Positions 47,491-60,215 are shown, numbered from the stretch's first letter. The stretch is DNA of 64,000 bases from Owenia fusiformis (GCA_903813345.2 CAIIXF020000002.1:7895555-7959554), one strand, 5' to 3'. A program made the numbers and translations. Notes: generated from the sequence alone by a model not told the origin.

Positions 47491-47629
47491 AGCCAAACGA
47501 AACGAAAATTGGAATTGATGTGTATGTTTCTATTCTAACACTCACATTGGCGTATCGCATATATTACGCCAAATGCGCACAGGCGTACCAAATGAATTCG
47601 AAAAATTTAATAAAAATGTGTAATTATTT

Positions 47630-50600
47630 AAAAGTTGTTCTGTGTGCTAATTTAAAATACATTGTTTTATTTATATTGTCTTCCCCGAATGGGTATATAA
47701 ACTTTAAATATACATGTAGCCATGTTTATTGAAAAAAGGACATTGGTTTTATTCGGTCCGTTTTATTCTTATTAGTATTAACTCGCAAATGTCACTACTG
47801 GAAATGGTTTTGTGTGGCCATGGCAGGGCAAGAAGGGCCCCCGAGGGTCAAAAGGGGCCGTTCTGTAAGATAACTTCTTCGGACGGGAGGTTTTTTACCA
47901 CAGACTTACAGAAGTGGTGCCGTTAAAAGAGTTTCTTCTTGGAGAAGGTGCCGCCTAAATGAAACAAAGTGCAATGGCCATTGAGATCGATGCTGTCCCT
48001 GTCAGGAGATAATATCAGGCGATGTATATTTGATGATAAACAAACTTGGTGGGCCATCTTGCCCAATGGTTCTTCTTATCCTGGGTCTCTTACTCCGCTC
48101 CTACGCCCATTTCTCATTTCTTAATGCTAATATAGAATGCGTCACGTGTTATGAAAGATTAGTAGGCCTCAATATTACAATTTGAACCCGATTTTGAAGC
48201 ATCCTTCAAGATCGGTCCTTCACTGCTTTCATAGCAGCTCATGAATGTCACAATGCAATGAATTACTCTTGGGCCGCAGGGATGATTTTGAAGCACCCCT
48301 GTAAGCCTTTAAATTACATTGAAATGATAGGCCCTAGGATAGATACAATCAATAATTCATTGGGAGTTCGATTTGGTATCTTTGGTGTTTGCTTTGGAAT
48401 AGCCTAATCCCGGGGGAATAATCACGAATCTCGCGAATCTACCCGGGGAATCTACCTTACGTGAAAGTTAGTTAGCCTACATTCTATTGACAACGTAACA
48501 TTCATTTGTCATCGTGACCTGCAGGTCATGCGAACCATCAACATGCAATGGTGTATGTTTACAAAAAACTGGAAATCAGGAGTTTTATTAAGACGGGACT
48601 TCCCCTTTTTATGTCACCACCAAAAGTGATCACATATTGTTAAAGTCTCCAACTTTTTTATGTACGGTGTTTAGCGTCTGGGGTCGGCGTTCAGCGTCTG
48701 TAACAAATGGCGGGTGGTGACATTTTTCATGTTTATGCCTTGTTTAATATTTAAGGCTCCAAATGAAATATGATATCTGATATCATCATGATGTTATTCT
48801 TATTATATTATTCTGTTTTGCAGGTGCCAATGAGTATGACACACAAGCAGTGACAATTGAGTTATAGCCCAGGGAGTTCAAGTTTATGCATCTTGCCTCA
48901 AGTAAAGTGTTAGTCCTTAAAGACAGGACTGTTGGGGAAATGGCACAGTTGCTTGATGCAAGAGTAAAACTTTGAAATAACCATAGATAATATTACAATA
49001 GATAAAAGTTTGGCATGCATTATTTTTTTTCGTTTCATTATTAGATTTGAGAGCAGGTAGACGTATACAGCAGTGCAGTGAATTATGTTTGTATTTTAAG
49101 AAGTTGTTTTTCAGGTGTGACCAGCGATGATTGCAGGCATGAATACACTTTAAATATATTTCCTAACATATTCCTTCAGTAAATACACCCGTTTGCATGT
49201 TTTAAATAAGCCGTAAATAAAATGTTTAAACTTTGTTAGCATGGTCTATAATCTACAACGACCGTCAACCTGTTTAGGTTTTGATTTGTTTTGTTGAAAT
49301 TAGATTAAGAAATTAGTCTTTCAAATGTCACCAGCATGGGCGTAGACCATTGGATAGAGGTAGAAAAGAGCTTTAAAATGCTTTTTATTTGAAGCTTCTA
49401 GCTCAATTTTGAAGGAAGTTGCATCAATTTTTGTAAAATTCAAAAGAAAACTTAATTTTTTGTGTTGCTTATGGCAAAATCGCACCCCCCCCCTGACCGA
49501 AAACGAAAACTCTTTAGGGTTGAGGATTCACGTCGGTTTAAATTAGAATAATTCTTTACTATCTGGTTTTGTTTGCTTCATTGTGAAATGTTCATCGAAT
49601 TGTTATTTTTCGAATCATTTCCATTTCGTTACATAAGTTATTTGGAATAAACTTAATTTCAGCTAAAATGCAGGGTAGTGCATGGCTGTTTTTGAAATTT
49701 TTATTTTAACCTTTTGTTGCTTATCACCGTATTAATTATGAGCACAATTATGAGCACAAGTTTTTATGTTTGTTTATTTGTTTTTATTTCTTATACAAGT
49801 ACAAGTAAGTTATACATTGCAAGTCACACCCGTAGCAAACCCTACATTGCCTTACAAAGTTAACATGAGCAGTTTCGAGAAACATTAGAATATGGGAGGG
49901 GTTCAAGAAGAGACCCGGTGTAAAAGGGTAGGAGGTCAAGACAGTATCTGTTGGAATGTTATATATTTCCCTATCCATTATATGATAGGCGTATGCATGA
50001 GTGGAGGGTTGTGGAAATAGGGCCTCGTGAGAGATACATGTACTTGACAGTCAGTAATTGTTTACACCCCCCCCCCCTTCCTTGAAATACTGAACTAATG
50101 TGCTTTTTGTTCATTGAAACAATACGAAATCAAAATTGATTAGTTTCCTAATTACAATAAAAACAAACGGCTGATTAGAAGATTACAGTGACTGTTTCCC
50201 GTCATTACATAACAATGTTGAAGGTGGGCAAAGGAAATCGAGTCTGTATTGATCTAGTTAATAAGCATGATACGTGATTATAAACGTAGAGTAAAGGAAA
50301 TGCCAGGATTTTTTTTTAGCATTCTCATTGTAATCAGAACTATGTGAATTTATACCATTCGCTTAGACATGGGCTAAAATTTTGATTCTTTTCAGCCTAA
50401 TATTCTATCCAACAGCATTAAATGATCAAACTCAATTATTTAGTAAAACTTCAATAAGGGATCACGTGAATTTCGATACAGCGGTAAATGAAAGTTTTAT
50501 GCTTATTATGCGGGAACTATGAAATATTAGATTTAATTACCTAGGTACCGTATTCGAGGGGACATTTTATCCTTTTTAGATTTTATATCGATTTTGACAT

Positions 50601-53600
50601 TTTTGGCCTCTGGCTATGAAATATGTCTCTGATATTTATGTATTTCCCGAGAGAAAATTGGACATTTGCGGGGCCTGATGCAAGACTAGTTATCTGTTTT
50701 CCTGGCTTGTTTGAAATGGATAAACTTTGTCGTATGTTTCAATGAAGCCCATGTGGGACTGTAGACCTAGAAATTCATATTTATATACTATAGATCGAGA
50801 TAGAATAGTAATACAAAATATAGTATTCCAATTTCCAGTATCATAATAGACACCAACTTTTAAATCCTAGTAACAGATTTAGAATTCCTATTTTAAAATC
50901 AAGAGTCAGTTTAATCAGGAATTCATTGATCAAATGCGATCGAGATAGACTGGCGGACAGGATGAGCTGGGATGCAATCAGGAAGGCGCTCAGTTGTTTA
51001 TATTAATTATTGGGTCTTATAACACCTTAGTATAGTATACCCCTCCCTCCCAAATCACAACTTCGCAACCACCGTCAATTTTATAATCAAATCCCTTTCC
51101 CTCACTAATGCAAATACATGAACAAATATAATATTGGAGTGAATTGCATGCGTTTCGAATGAAGTTATCTTTGTAGTACTAGTATTAATTTGTTCAAACA
51201 AGTTTACAGAAGATAAATGAAAGGGGACAAAGGGAAACACAGGGGCGTAGTCAACTTTCAGTCAGGGGGGATTTAAGAAGTGAAGTCAAACGAATGCAAA
51301 GGGTATACGCTGAGACTTAAGACAATAAAAGACGATAATTAACCTGATTGGATCCTGTGTCTTATTAGCGTCTGTTATTTATTACTGTTGACCAGTACCA
51401 GGCTGATTGCGTATTGATAATCAAACCGGTCGTGGGATGCAATGATATATCTAAATTTATCCCATGACTTTGGATTTTTCTTAGTTTATACTCGCTTCAA
51501 CAACTGCGCACCCCTCTCTTGTCAGTAAACACAGGTCGGAAGAAATCATCATGAGATTTTGACATTGTACTTTCATCAACTGTAACATAAAGACCGGCGT
51601 GTTATAATCTTGACGACTCATTTAACCTGCCATATATTGCCCGTGTTGTCGTAATTTTCAAATTTGATAAACAATTTTCGAAACCGTATTTTTAGATGTA
51701 CTTTTTCATGTAGATTTCAAATTATGACATCACTTTGACTGAATTTTGAATATTTAATGACGTAAATCAAAATTATTTCTACTCGCATCTAGTCTACCTT
51801 GTATTTCAAGGGGAATCTGTGAAACAGAATACAAATATTATACGATATATTAAGAAGGGAATGATAAAGTATGTAAAATTCCTGCTGAATATACAGTATG
51901 CATGTATGAATCTGGGAAATCTCTCGGTGTATCGAATGTTACGACGATCGGAACATTCACTGGTTTAATCCAGGAGGTTTAATCTCCCGACGTGATATAC
52001 AGCAAGTACTCCCGGGCAAGTACAATCCTTTGGAATACCAAAGCGTTAGATAAAGTGAGACTCTAATAGATCAGAATGTCCCGACACGGAAATCAGAATG
52101 ACAGAAATATAATTTTGAATAATTTTGGGAGGTAGGGAATCGCACAATTTTGTAATTCCAATGCTGCCCTTTGTGTTTTATCAACGTTATACAACGATGC
52201 AAACAAAACAGATCGTATTTAAATCTTATTCTAATTTTAATTCCTACATGAAATCTCAGCCCCCCCCCCCCAAACACTAGTAACATTTTAAAGACTTTAT
52301 CTAATTCAAACAATCAAATCAAATCAAAATTAAAACATGCAAACAGGTATATCTGCTTATGGAGGAATATCCGAAGAAATGTGTGACGCTGGTTTTCAGT
52401 CCTTAATCGCCGCTTAATACCTGAAAAGCAACTTATCTGCTTATTATAAGTTATCAAATAATTTAACAATTAAACAGAAACAATGCATGCCAAACATTTA
52501 TCTATAATTGTTATATTATGGTTATTTTATAGTTTGCACTTGTATCGAGCAACTGTGTATCGGGCTGTGTATACGGGCCCTTTCTCAAACCCAATATGGG
52601 ATTTAACACGTCACTTGAGGCAAGATTCATAAACTATATCTCCACGGGCTATAATTTGAAGAACGCCACTGACGGATCTGTCCCTTTTGGATGGGCCGTA
52701 TTGTTCTTGTGTGTATCTTACCCACGGGAACCTACAAAACAGATATAATTGCATTGTGAAAAGGAAGTCCCGTCTCTATAAAACTTCCTAGAATAAGATT
52801 CAAGCAGTGTAAACATCCATATTTGCAAAAATAACGATAAACCACTGTCATTAAGTAGTTGTAGTACCATATTCGTATAGCTTTTGGGAAAGACGATAAA
52901 ACGCAAAATATGATTGGAATATTTGCTGAAGTCTGGGATCGATGATCTGACAGAAAATTTAAGGAAGGCGTTGATCATGACTGAGCAAAATGAAAGAGCA
53001 AAGTAATAATAATTGCAATTTATGTTTATCATTTCAACTATTCCGAGTCAGAGAAATCAAGAATAAAAATGAAACTTTCCTTAGATATCTGTCGTATTGG
53101 CTTTACCGGGAAGGCTAGTTCTGGGGGGGGGGGGGGGGGTAGCGCTTGTTTAAATTTTAAATTATTAAGATCAAAATGGTAAGGTCATATTGACGAATTT
53201 CCAAAATGACAAATTATTGTGCAGTGCGTTAAATTGGAATATCTTTTGATTCTTTTCCACTGGGGTACGCTAATATCCGATCTTAGTACTTCAATATTTT
53301 TGTTTGAAAGCAAGATCTTTAATGTAAACATCCGCATTTCAATATATCCTGAGACTATCATAGAATAATTCTGTGAATCCCAAGCACAACCCATTACAAT
53401 ATCAGTCTATAAGTCAATCTGTATTACAACAAATGAATAATAATCCCGAAAACAGTTCAACTATATTTGGCTTTGACTTATTTGTTTGAGAGGGATACGA
53501 AATCTAGGAATAAAAGTCACCGACGGTCCAACTTCAACGAACAATCTACATGTACAGACTTATCTTACTAATTTAAATAATTATTTGTCCTCATCGTGAT

Positions 53601-53699
53601 TTGCCCGTCTGATTATACAGGTTTTACTTTCAATTTAGCCTCACTCAGACACACAAATAAAATGTAAAATTATAACATCATATTATAAAAACATTATCC
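47630..53699. other. Interior of the 8.5 kb unit, no gene recognised
   Basis: Six kilobases of mostly AT-rich sequence. A more GC-rich patch at 47810-47960 has a short frame but no recognised product. 51650-51790 is a fragment of MITE family 8 (right half). C-runs occur at 49485, 50067 and 52260. No transposase, helicase or reverse transcriptase motif was found on either strand by reading. Confidence 0.5.
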
Positions 53700-54290
53700 A
53701 ACCTCGAATTAACACTAATGAACACGATGTGATGACTCTATTACTATCTATGAGGAACCATTAAACAATTATGAACGAAATCCAGATACGTACAGTTTAT
53801 TCATGAATTTGGAATATAATGTCGCAATTCATTCTAAATATCTGTTAAATATCGAATCTCTTACATTACGAATCTCTTATTAAAATATATTCTATTTATA
53901 CAATATTGTTTTTCCCGTCATCCGTGATTTCCACATGTTGATTGTATTCTATTTTATCAAATGATCGGAAAGTAATACCATGAAATGAGTAGCATTAGAC
54001 ATGTTAGATTATACGCCCTTGAATTACACTTATAAACACGATGTGATGATTGTTTCATTTACTTAGAGGAACGCATTAACAGATTAATCAATTATGAACG
54101 AAATCCAGATACGTACGATGTACGTACAGTTTACTAGTGACTTTGGAATATAATTATTAGAAATGTATTTCTAAAAATCTCTCAAATATCGAATCTCTAT
54201 TAAATTATATATTTTATTTGTGCAGTAGTGATTTTCCCGTCGTCGTGATTTCAAAATGTAATTATTAATGATCGGTAAGTAATAAACAAT
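53700..54290. repeat. Diverged tandem duplication, about 315 bp period
   Basis: Two copies, 53700-54014 and 54015-54290. Shared strings include AACACGATGTGATGA, ATTATGAACGAAATCCAGAT and ATATCGAATCTCT in the same order. The second copy has a small internal GATGTACGTACAG duplication. Confidence 0.82.
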
Positions 54291-54495
54291 GTCACCGATC
54301 GATGCAACGAATAGCAAAATGCGCCGGTCGGAGCAACCTTCGATGCACCGACAGATTTCACCGTTGCACCGATCGGTGCATCGATCGTTTCTCCAGATGC
54401 GCCGGTCGATGCACCGGTCTATGCACCGAATTAGATGCGCCGATGCACCGGTAGATGCACCGAAGTTCTGCGCCGCGGCGCACCGGCGTGTGATG
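54291..54495. repeat. GC-rich GATGCACCG motif cluster
   Basis: About 205 bp, with at least a dozen copies of a roughly 12 bp motif (GATGCACCGATCG, GATGCGCCGGTCG and variants) at irregular spacing, rich in CG dinucleotides. It stands out against the AT-rich surroundings. Frames across it encode Met-His-Arg repeats that are products of the repeat. Confidence 0.88.
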
Positions 54496-54777
54496 TGGTG
54501 CAAGATCTGTACTGTATGTATGCATGTCAAAATGGCTAATACATGCTCTCGTGTTTATGTTCATGTGATATAAAGTGTAAATAAATTAGACAATAACTGA
54601 ATACCAGTGTCTTGTTTTAGTTACAAAACAAATGTTCAAGCTTCATTATCAAACAGATTTAAAATACTAGAGTTCTGCTTAAACGCAACAACTGATTAGG
54701 ACAAAAACTGAAAAACAATATGGCTATCTTTAAATTAAATTAAAAATAGATTGTGTCATGCAAGACTCGCCATTTGA

Positions 54778-55470
54778 ATAATTTACAAAATGAATTCAGC
54801 CTTCAGGAATCATGCGGGATTTATGCACAAGGTAGCTTCTCAAATAATTACACATTTTTATTAAATTTTCGATTTCATTTGGTACGCCTGTGCGCATTTG
54901 GCGTAATATATGCGACACGCCAATGATAACTGTTAAAACAAAAACATGCACATCAATTTCCGTTTAAATCCTGTACGAATCCTGAAGGCTGGATTCATTT
55001 GTAAACTATATTATATATGAATCCTGCTTGGATCCTGGCTACAGGATTTATTTGCAAACTACCTTCTATATGAATCCTGTATGAATCCTGAAGGCTGGAT
55101 TCATTTGTAAACTATATTGCATATGAATCCTGTATGGTTCCTGAAGGCTGGATTCATTTGTAAACTATATTGCATATGAATCCTGTATGATTCCTGAAGG
55201 CTGGATTCGTTTGTAAACTATATTGCATATGAATCCTGTATGATTCCTGAAGGCAGGATTCATTTGTAAACTATATTGCATATGAATCCTGTATGATTCC
55301 TGGAGGCTGGATTCATTTGTAAACTATATTGCATATGAATCCTGTATGATTCCTGAAGGCAGGATTCATTTGTAAACTATTTAAACAGCGAATCCTGTAT
55401 GAATCCTAGAGGCAGGATTCATACAGGATTCATATGTGCATATGAATCCTGTATGAATCCTCGCTCCAGG
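54778..55470. repeat. 53 bp tandem repeat, right terminal block (inverted)
   Basis: The reverse complement of the left block, with about nine units (TTTGTAAACTATATTGCATA, TGAATCCTGTATGATTCCTG, AAGGCTGGATTCA). A decayed unit lies at 54778-54835, inside the unique inner piece. The outermost pair of units matches the left end closely. Confidence 0.9.
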
Positions 55471-55502
55471 ATTCAGTGGTTTGATTCACATTTTTTGCTG
55501 TG

Positions 55503-57689
55503 TTTTCCTAACTTAAAATGTGCCCCCCTTGTGAGTTTCTGGATCCACCAGTGCGTTATAGACTCACAAAATTACAATTCATTGCAAACAGATGATCACA
55601 ATACAATAAAACGCCCAAAATGCCATAAAAGCCGCACATTAAAATACCATCTCAACTTTAGTTCATGGCCAAGGCTGACTTATTTCAATAATATAAACAT
55701 ATTTGATATGAAAATAACAACATTGAAATTAGCATTTTAAATTCATTCTGATTAGTTCAGCCTAGTTTCCTTATAGCGACATATAAATTAAGGGTTTGAG
55801 AGGGCTGTAAGAGGACAAGCAGAGCAGTATATTATCTTTAAGTGAAACCATATGTTTCGAGATTACTTTTAATGTCAAGTTGGCATTTGTTTTTGTCATC
55901 GGTTTGCCCATGTGAAATAAAACTCGGCATGATTAAAGTTGATCATAAAAGAATAAACCTTTCCTACATTTATCATGATCATTTTTTGATTTTAGAAAAA
56001 TGTGTAATCCATTTCATACCGACACTTATCTTATTTTATTTGAGATTTAAATTTTAAAAACACAATTCATGATAAAATATTGATCATTTAATCACTTTCA
56101 TTTTGACACAAGTCTTTTGAGAATAAACTTCACCGAAAAATATTGATTCTAAAAGATACATATATACGTCAAAACATCTAATTTTTAAAAATTAATGAAA
56201 TGTCAGGAATTGTTGACCAGAGATTCGCATGTAATACACATGTATATAGTCGTTTGGCAATTTGAAGGCCTGTTTAGTTCTTTTATTTGAAAGAAATGAC
56301 ACCTTTTAATTGATAGTTAATGTGGCTTTGAAATTAATCGGAATTATCTATTTACCATGAAAATACTATTATGACGTGCACGGACCTGGGGACAATTCGG
56401 GAAATACGGGGTAATCTCAGCTTTAAGCGTTAATATCTGCCTTATTTAAAAAGCTAACTATGTGCATTATATATCATTTTGAAGTATTTTTTATTCGCAT
56501 TTCACTGAAATTATTTTTCCATGGAAAGTGTGATAGGATCTACCATAATTTTGAAGTTAAATGTACTCCGACATCGTCAAATACGCTGTAAGACGTAACA
56601 TTTCACGCTTGCACGGTTCGTTGAAATCGGGATAACTTTTGTAATACTGATCAGAATTTTACTAAAATTTCACATTTTATTCATTGAAACATGTGCTTTT
56701 ATGACGTCACAATTGCCTAGCGGCTACAGTTCAAATCGTCTTATATGAACGCTTTTAAGATTTTCAAAATTGTGTAAGGTTTTGAAGGCGAAGGAGACAA
56801 GCAATAAGTTTACCTTTATTTAACCTTCTAATTTAGGTCTGATTTCAAAAAAAATTTAACTGCACAATATTGTCATGGCGAAATTTACAAAACAATAACC
56901 GATTTCTTTATTTTTCAAATAATAAGAGAATAAGAGTTGCTTTTAGAGACTTGAAAAAATGTAACGCATCGATTTTTTACCACAAATCCCATACACATCA
57001 ATTTTTACTAACGCCCCGAGTGGACTTCCTGACCGTTTTTCAAAAATCAAAAACATTTTAGAAATATTGTCCTCGAGATCTTGTTACTCTGTTAATTTTA
57101 CCAGGATTGAATAAGAATAAAGCATCTTATTTTTATGTTGACTAAACTTGACAAAATGTAACGCTTGTCGTTTTTGACGTTATAATGCTGATTGCGCCCT
57201 ATACTGCCCATTGTATTGTTTTGGTATTTTGACGCCATAATGTTACTCTAATTGTCCCCAGTTTCGTGCGACGTGTATATTCGGTTTTGAAATTAGATTA
57301 TTTCTACATATACGTTCATATTTTAGGTTGTTTTGTTGGGGCACCAATTATTGAAATTTGTCTCAGATATAGCTTCTTTTTGCCTCCTACTGACACCAAC
57401 TATAGGCAGAATTCCTACGATATTGTTATCACAAACGCGTGAAAAAAGAAAAATCGTTCCTTCGAGGTTCCGACATTTTGTTACCGAAACGATCCGTCCG
57501 TTTCGAGTAGAGTAGAGTACCAGTGATCCGGTTACAATATAGTTAATGATTTATTAAAGTACCTCCTATTTGGATTCCATATAATGTATCAATGGCTGAG
57601 AAGAGTTGGCAGAACAATTTATCTACATCTGTCTTATTGTTTGTTTGACAATACTCAATAAAGCACCGTACGTCAGCTTGGACAGCATT
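55503..57689. other. 5' flank of SGNH-like gene
   Basis: No supported exon. Short frames at 55842-56057, 56870-57061 and 57333-57515 lack motifs. 5' untranslated sequence or upstream exons of the next gene may lie at the right end, but no splice site stood out. Confidence 0.5.
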
Positions 57690-58862
57690 ATGAATTGGAA
57701 GATTATCATTGCCACTTGTATTATGGTTTTAACTGTTTTAACATATACAGGTACCTATTTTAACTTTGGAAGCTCTTTTGAATATTCACATATGAACAAC
57801 TTTACTATAAAACAGATATATTCAAAACATTTAGTAGAAAAATGCAGCAAGGAGTTTCTGCTGAAGGTTCTGTTGAAAAACAATGTGTCGTACACTGAAG
57901 GATCATGGGTAAATGATACGTGGAAACCAAGCAAATGTGAGTTCTCAAATGGCAAATCATTTCTTCCAAAATGTCTTCCAGACTTAAAAATAAGAAAAAT
58001 GTTGATATTGGGAGACTCTAATGGGCGACGATGGGGATATGCGGCATTGAGATTACTTCAAAAGGAATACAAATGTAATGTAGTGAAAAAGGAAATTGAT
58101 GGGAATAGTGATCCGACAGAAGAATACTTTAAAGAGGTGAAAGACACAAAATTCCATAAAAGGGATTGTATAACTTGTACTTCATTTCTATACCAATGTG
58201 TCACCAAGCAACCAATTAATTCCCATTATACAACTGAAGTTTCCCATAATGCGAGTGGAGTATCCCATAATGCAACTGTACAGGCGTTTACACATAAGCT
58301 CGACATTGAATACTTAGCAATGGAGTATTACATGGACAATGAAATGATAACCCAGAGAAGGTCAACACAATGTAAAAATGCAAATAAATACCCGTTTAAT
58401 TCTTCCAAATATGGCAGTTATTGTGGTGAATCAATGACGACGCAACAGTTCATTTTCAATGAATATCTCTACACACAGCCAAACTACCCAACCCTTATTG
58501 TAATCATTGGGAATCACCATGAACCAGAAAGGCGAGTTTACTCCGATCTTAAACGGGACCTAACATGGTTCCTTGAGCTATTACAGCAAGTAGTTCACAA
58601 TGATACGAGAGTTTACTGGATAGAGTCGACATATGTCTCGAAAAAATGGAATAGAAAACATGAAAAATACGAGGAATATAATCGTTGGGCTTTACAAGTG
58701 ATATCCAAATACTATAAGTCAAATCCAAGTCTTTTTTATCCTTTTTACGGAATATTTGACTTGAGTAAAAATAAAACAGAGTGGTATAAAGATGGTATGC
58801 ATTATAATGAGAAACTGTACACTGCATTTATGGAATTATTTTTTAAAACTTTATGTGAATAA
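57690..58862 (+). CDS. SGNH/PC-esterase-type type II membrane protein (NXPE-like)
   Basis: 390 codons in one exon. Residues 1-4 are a very short tail and about 5-26 a membrane anchor, then a lumenal domain with many N-glycosylation sites. SGNH-hydrolase blocks are visible: GDSNGRRWG (108-116, nucleophile S110), IIGNHHEP (273-279, N275) and DGMHY (368-372, D368 and H371). This set is shared by NXPE, CASD1 and plant TBL proteins, which esterify or de-esterify glycans in the Golgi; the substrate here is unknown. A short internal repeat, EVSHNASG/GVSHNAT, lies at 183-196. The start ATG at 57690 is chosen because upstream in-frame sequence lacks an ATG and this one precedes the anchor. The gene lies between the two receptor paralogs on the same strand. 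Confidence 0.82.
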   Translation: MNWKIIIATCIMVLTVLTYTGTYFNFGSSFEYSHMNNFTIKQIYSKHLVEKCSKEFLLKVLLKNNVSYTEGSWVNDTWKPSKCEFSNGKSFLPKCLPDLKIRKMLILGDSNGRRWGYAALRLLQKEYKCNVVKKEIDGNSDPTEEYFKEVKDTKFHKRDCITCTSFLYQCVTKQPINSHYTTEVSHNASGVSHNATVQAFTHKLDIEYLAMEYYMDNEMITQRRSTQCKNANKYPFNSSKYGSYCGESMTTQQFIFNEYLYTQPNYPTLIVIIGNHHEPERRVYSDLKRDLTWFLELLQQVVHNDTRVYWIESTYVSKKWNRKHEKYEEYNRWALQVISKYYKSNPSLFYPFYGIFDLSKNKTEWYKDGMHYNEKLYTAFMELFFKTLCE

Positions 58863-58889
58863 CTACGAAACTAACTTCATCAGTTTCAA

Positions 58890-59095
58890 TATTCATTGTC
58901 ATATGACCTTATTTTACCAATAACAGTTCTCTATTCGTGGTCATGTGACCTTATTTCACCAATCACAGTTTTCTTGTCATGATCTAGTCGGACCTTATTT
59001 CACCAAGAACAGTTCTCTATTCATGGTCATATGACCTTATTTCACAAATCACAGTTCTCTATTCATGGTCATCTGACCTTATATATATCACCATA
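58890..59095. repeat. 42 bp minisatellite with GGTCATATGACC palindromes
   Basis: About five units, 42 bp apart (GACC at 58905, 58947, 58991, 59033, 59075), just after the SGNH-like stop codon. The unit is CAGTTCTCTATTCATGGTCA, TATGACCTTATTTCACCAAT, CA. Each holds an AGGTCA-like inverted pair. It may form part of the 3' untranslated region. Confidence 0.88.
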
Positions 59096-59356
59096 GCATT
59101 TCTTAATTGTCTTTCATATTTGACTTCACTGGATGGTGTCATTTAATCTTAATTAGCAATCTACTTCATATTCGAATATGACTGTATTCACGCCTTCTAT
59201 AAACTGTAAACAAAGTCACCATTTCACCAGGGGGATATTCGCGAAGAATACCCCTGTAATACGTGTAATGTGTGACGTCATAACAATGGGTCGTAGTAAT
59301 GGCGGAACATTATGATTATTCGAAACATTTTTGTGAGTTTTCATGTTCGAATCGTA

Positions 59357-59493
59357 ATATAGACCTCAGAGCAGGGGTAATATCGTCGAATACACCCCAT
59401 AGGGCCAGGCAAAAATTCTTTCGTACAGAAAACGTTTGTGCCTAGCCATGCGGGGTGTATTCGACAATATAGCCCCTGCCGTTCGGTCTATAT
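59357..59493. repeat. 137 bp hairpin MITE
   Basis: AATATAGACC...GCAGGGG and GTCGAATACACCCC pair with GGGGTGTATTCGAC, CCCCTGC and GGTCTATATT. The loop is GGCCAGGC...GTGCCTAGCC. It is absent from the matching right arm, where the flanks join directly, so it inserted or was lost after the arms formed. Confidence 0.85.
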
Positions 59494-59847
59494 TTCTTAA
59501 TTATTGAATATTTTAAGTTAACTTTTACATGAAATCGGGAAGTCATATGAATATTATTAATATGCCTGTGTTTTTATTCTTTTTAATACTCGTTTTAAAG
59601 TCTGATAAAATGTGCAAGAGTGCCACTTTTTAAAAAGTGTATATCTAAATACAAGTTTAAAATTATAGGTCTTGAAATCGGCTTTAAAATGAGTAACGTG
59701 TGTGCATGTGCATGAATAGGGTTCAGGAGATTTCACTTTGTTTTTGATTACCTTTAACAAGGATCACTACAGAGCCAGTATAATGTCAAATGTACTCCAA
59801 GGAATCAACATACTGTGACATAATAAAACAAATATTTCATTCGTATG

Positions 59848-60215
59848 GTTAATAAGCTAGTTCATAAGCAGTCTTAAATACGTTCTTAATCAGTTTAAAC
59901 CCGTTAGCAATTAGTTCTACCTCGTTCTCAATACGTTCTAAGACAGTTCAACTCGTTGTTAAAACGTCCCTAGTAGGATTGAAGTACGATGGTTCCGTCC
60001 GTAGTACGTCCAGCTCGTCGTTAGTACGTTGTCTCTCGTTCTAATTGTAGAACGTATCGAACATTTTGAGCATGTTCTAAGTTCTAGAGGACCTACCCGT
60101 TCGAGTACGTTCGATGAAGTTTGTAAATAGACCCCAAACGGTTCTAAGTACGTCCAGTCCGTTCGTACACAGTTGAAGCCCGTTTTTGAGAACGTATTGA
60201 AAACTAGTTTGGTGA
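59848..60215. repeat. MITE family 2, copy C
   Basis: Close relative of 8297-8685 in the same orientation, ending AACTAGTTTGGTGAT. Both ends are incomplete relative to copy A. Confidence 0.85.

Larger units (their letters stand above)
47029..55502. mobile_element. 8.5 kb unit with satellite-built terminal inverted repeats
   Basis: The outer ends are CACAGCAAAAAATGTGAATC (47029) and its exact complement ending at 55502. TTTT lies immediately outside both ends (47025-47028, 55503-55506), a possible 3-4 bp target duplication. The inverted repeats extend inward about 600 bp (47029-47629 and 54842-55502) and consist largely of a 53 bp tandem repeat plus a unique inner piece (ATTTGGCGTAATATATGCG type). 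CACAG...CTGTG ends with a short duplication recall the CMC (CACTA/Chapaev) transposons, but that is an inference. No transposase or other long coding frame was recognised in the 7.2 kb interior, so it would be non-autonomous or decayed. Confidence 0.7.

Noticed and set aside
47729-47926. 65-codon frame with RRAPEGQKGPFCKITSSDG
   Set aside because: The local composition looks gene-like, but no family was recognised and no splice sites were convincing.
54171-54573. Frames encoding Met-His-Arg-rich peptides
   Set aside because: They arise from the GATGCACCG motif cluster, and frames are open on both strands at once.
57606-57689. Upstream extension of the SGNH-like frame
   Set aside because: It would need a TTG start. 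The first ATG in frame is at 57690, directly before the anchor.
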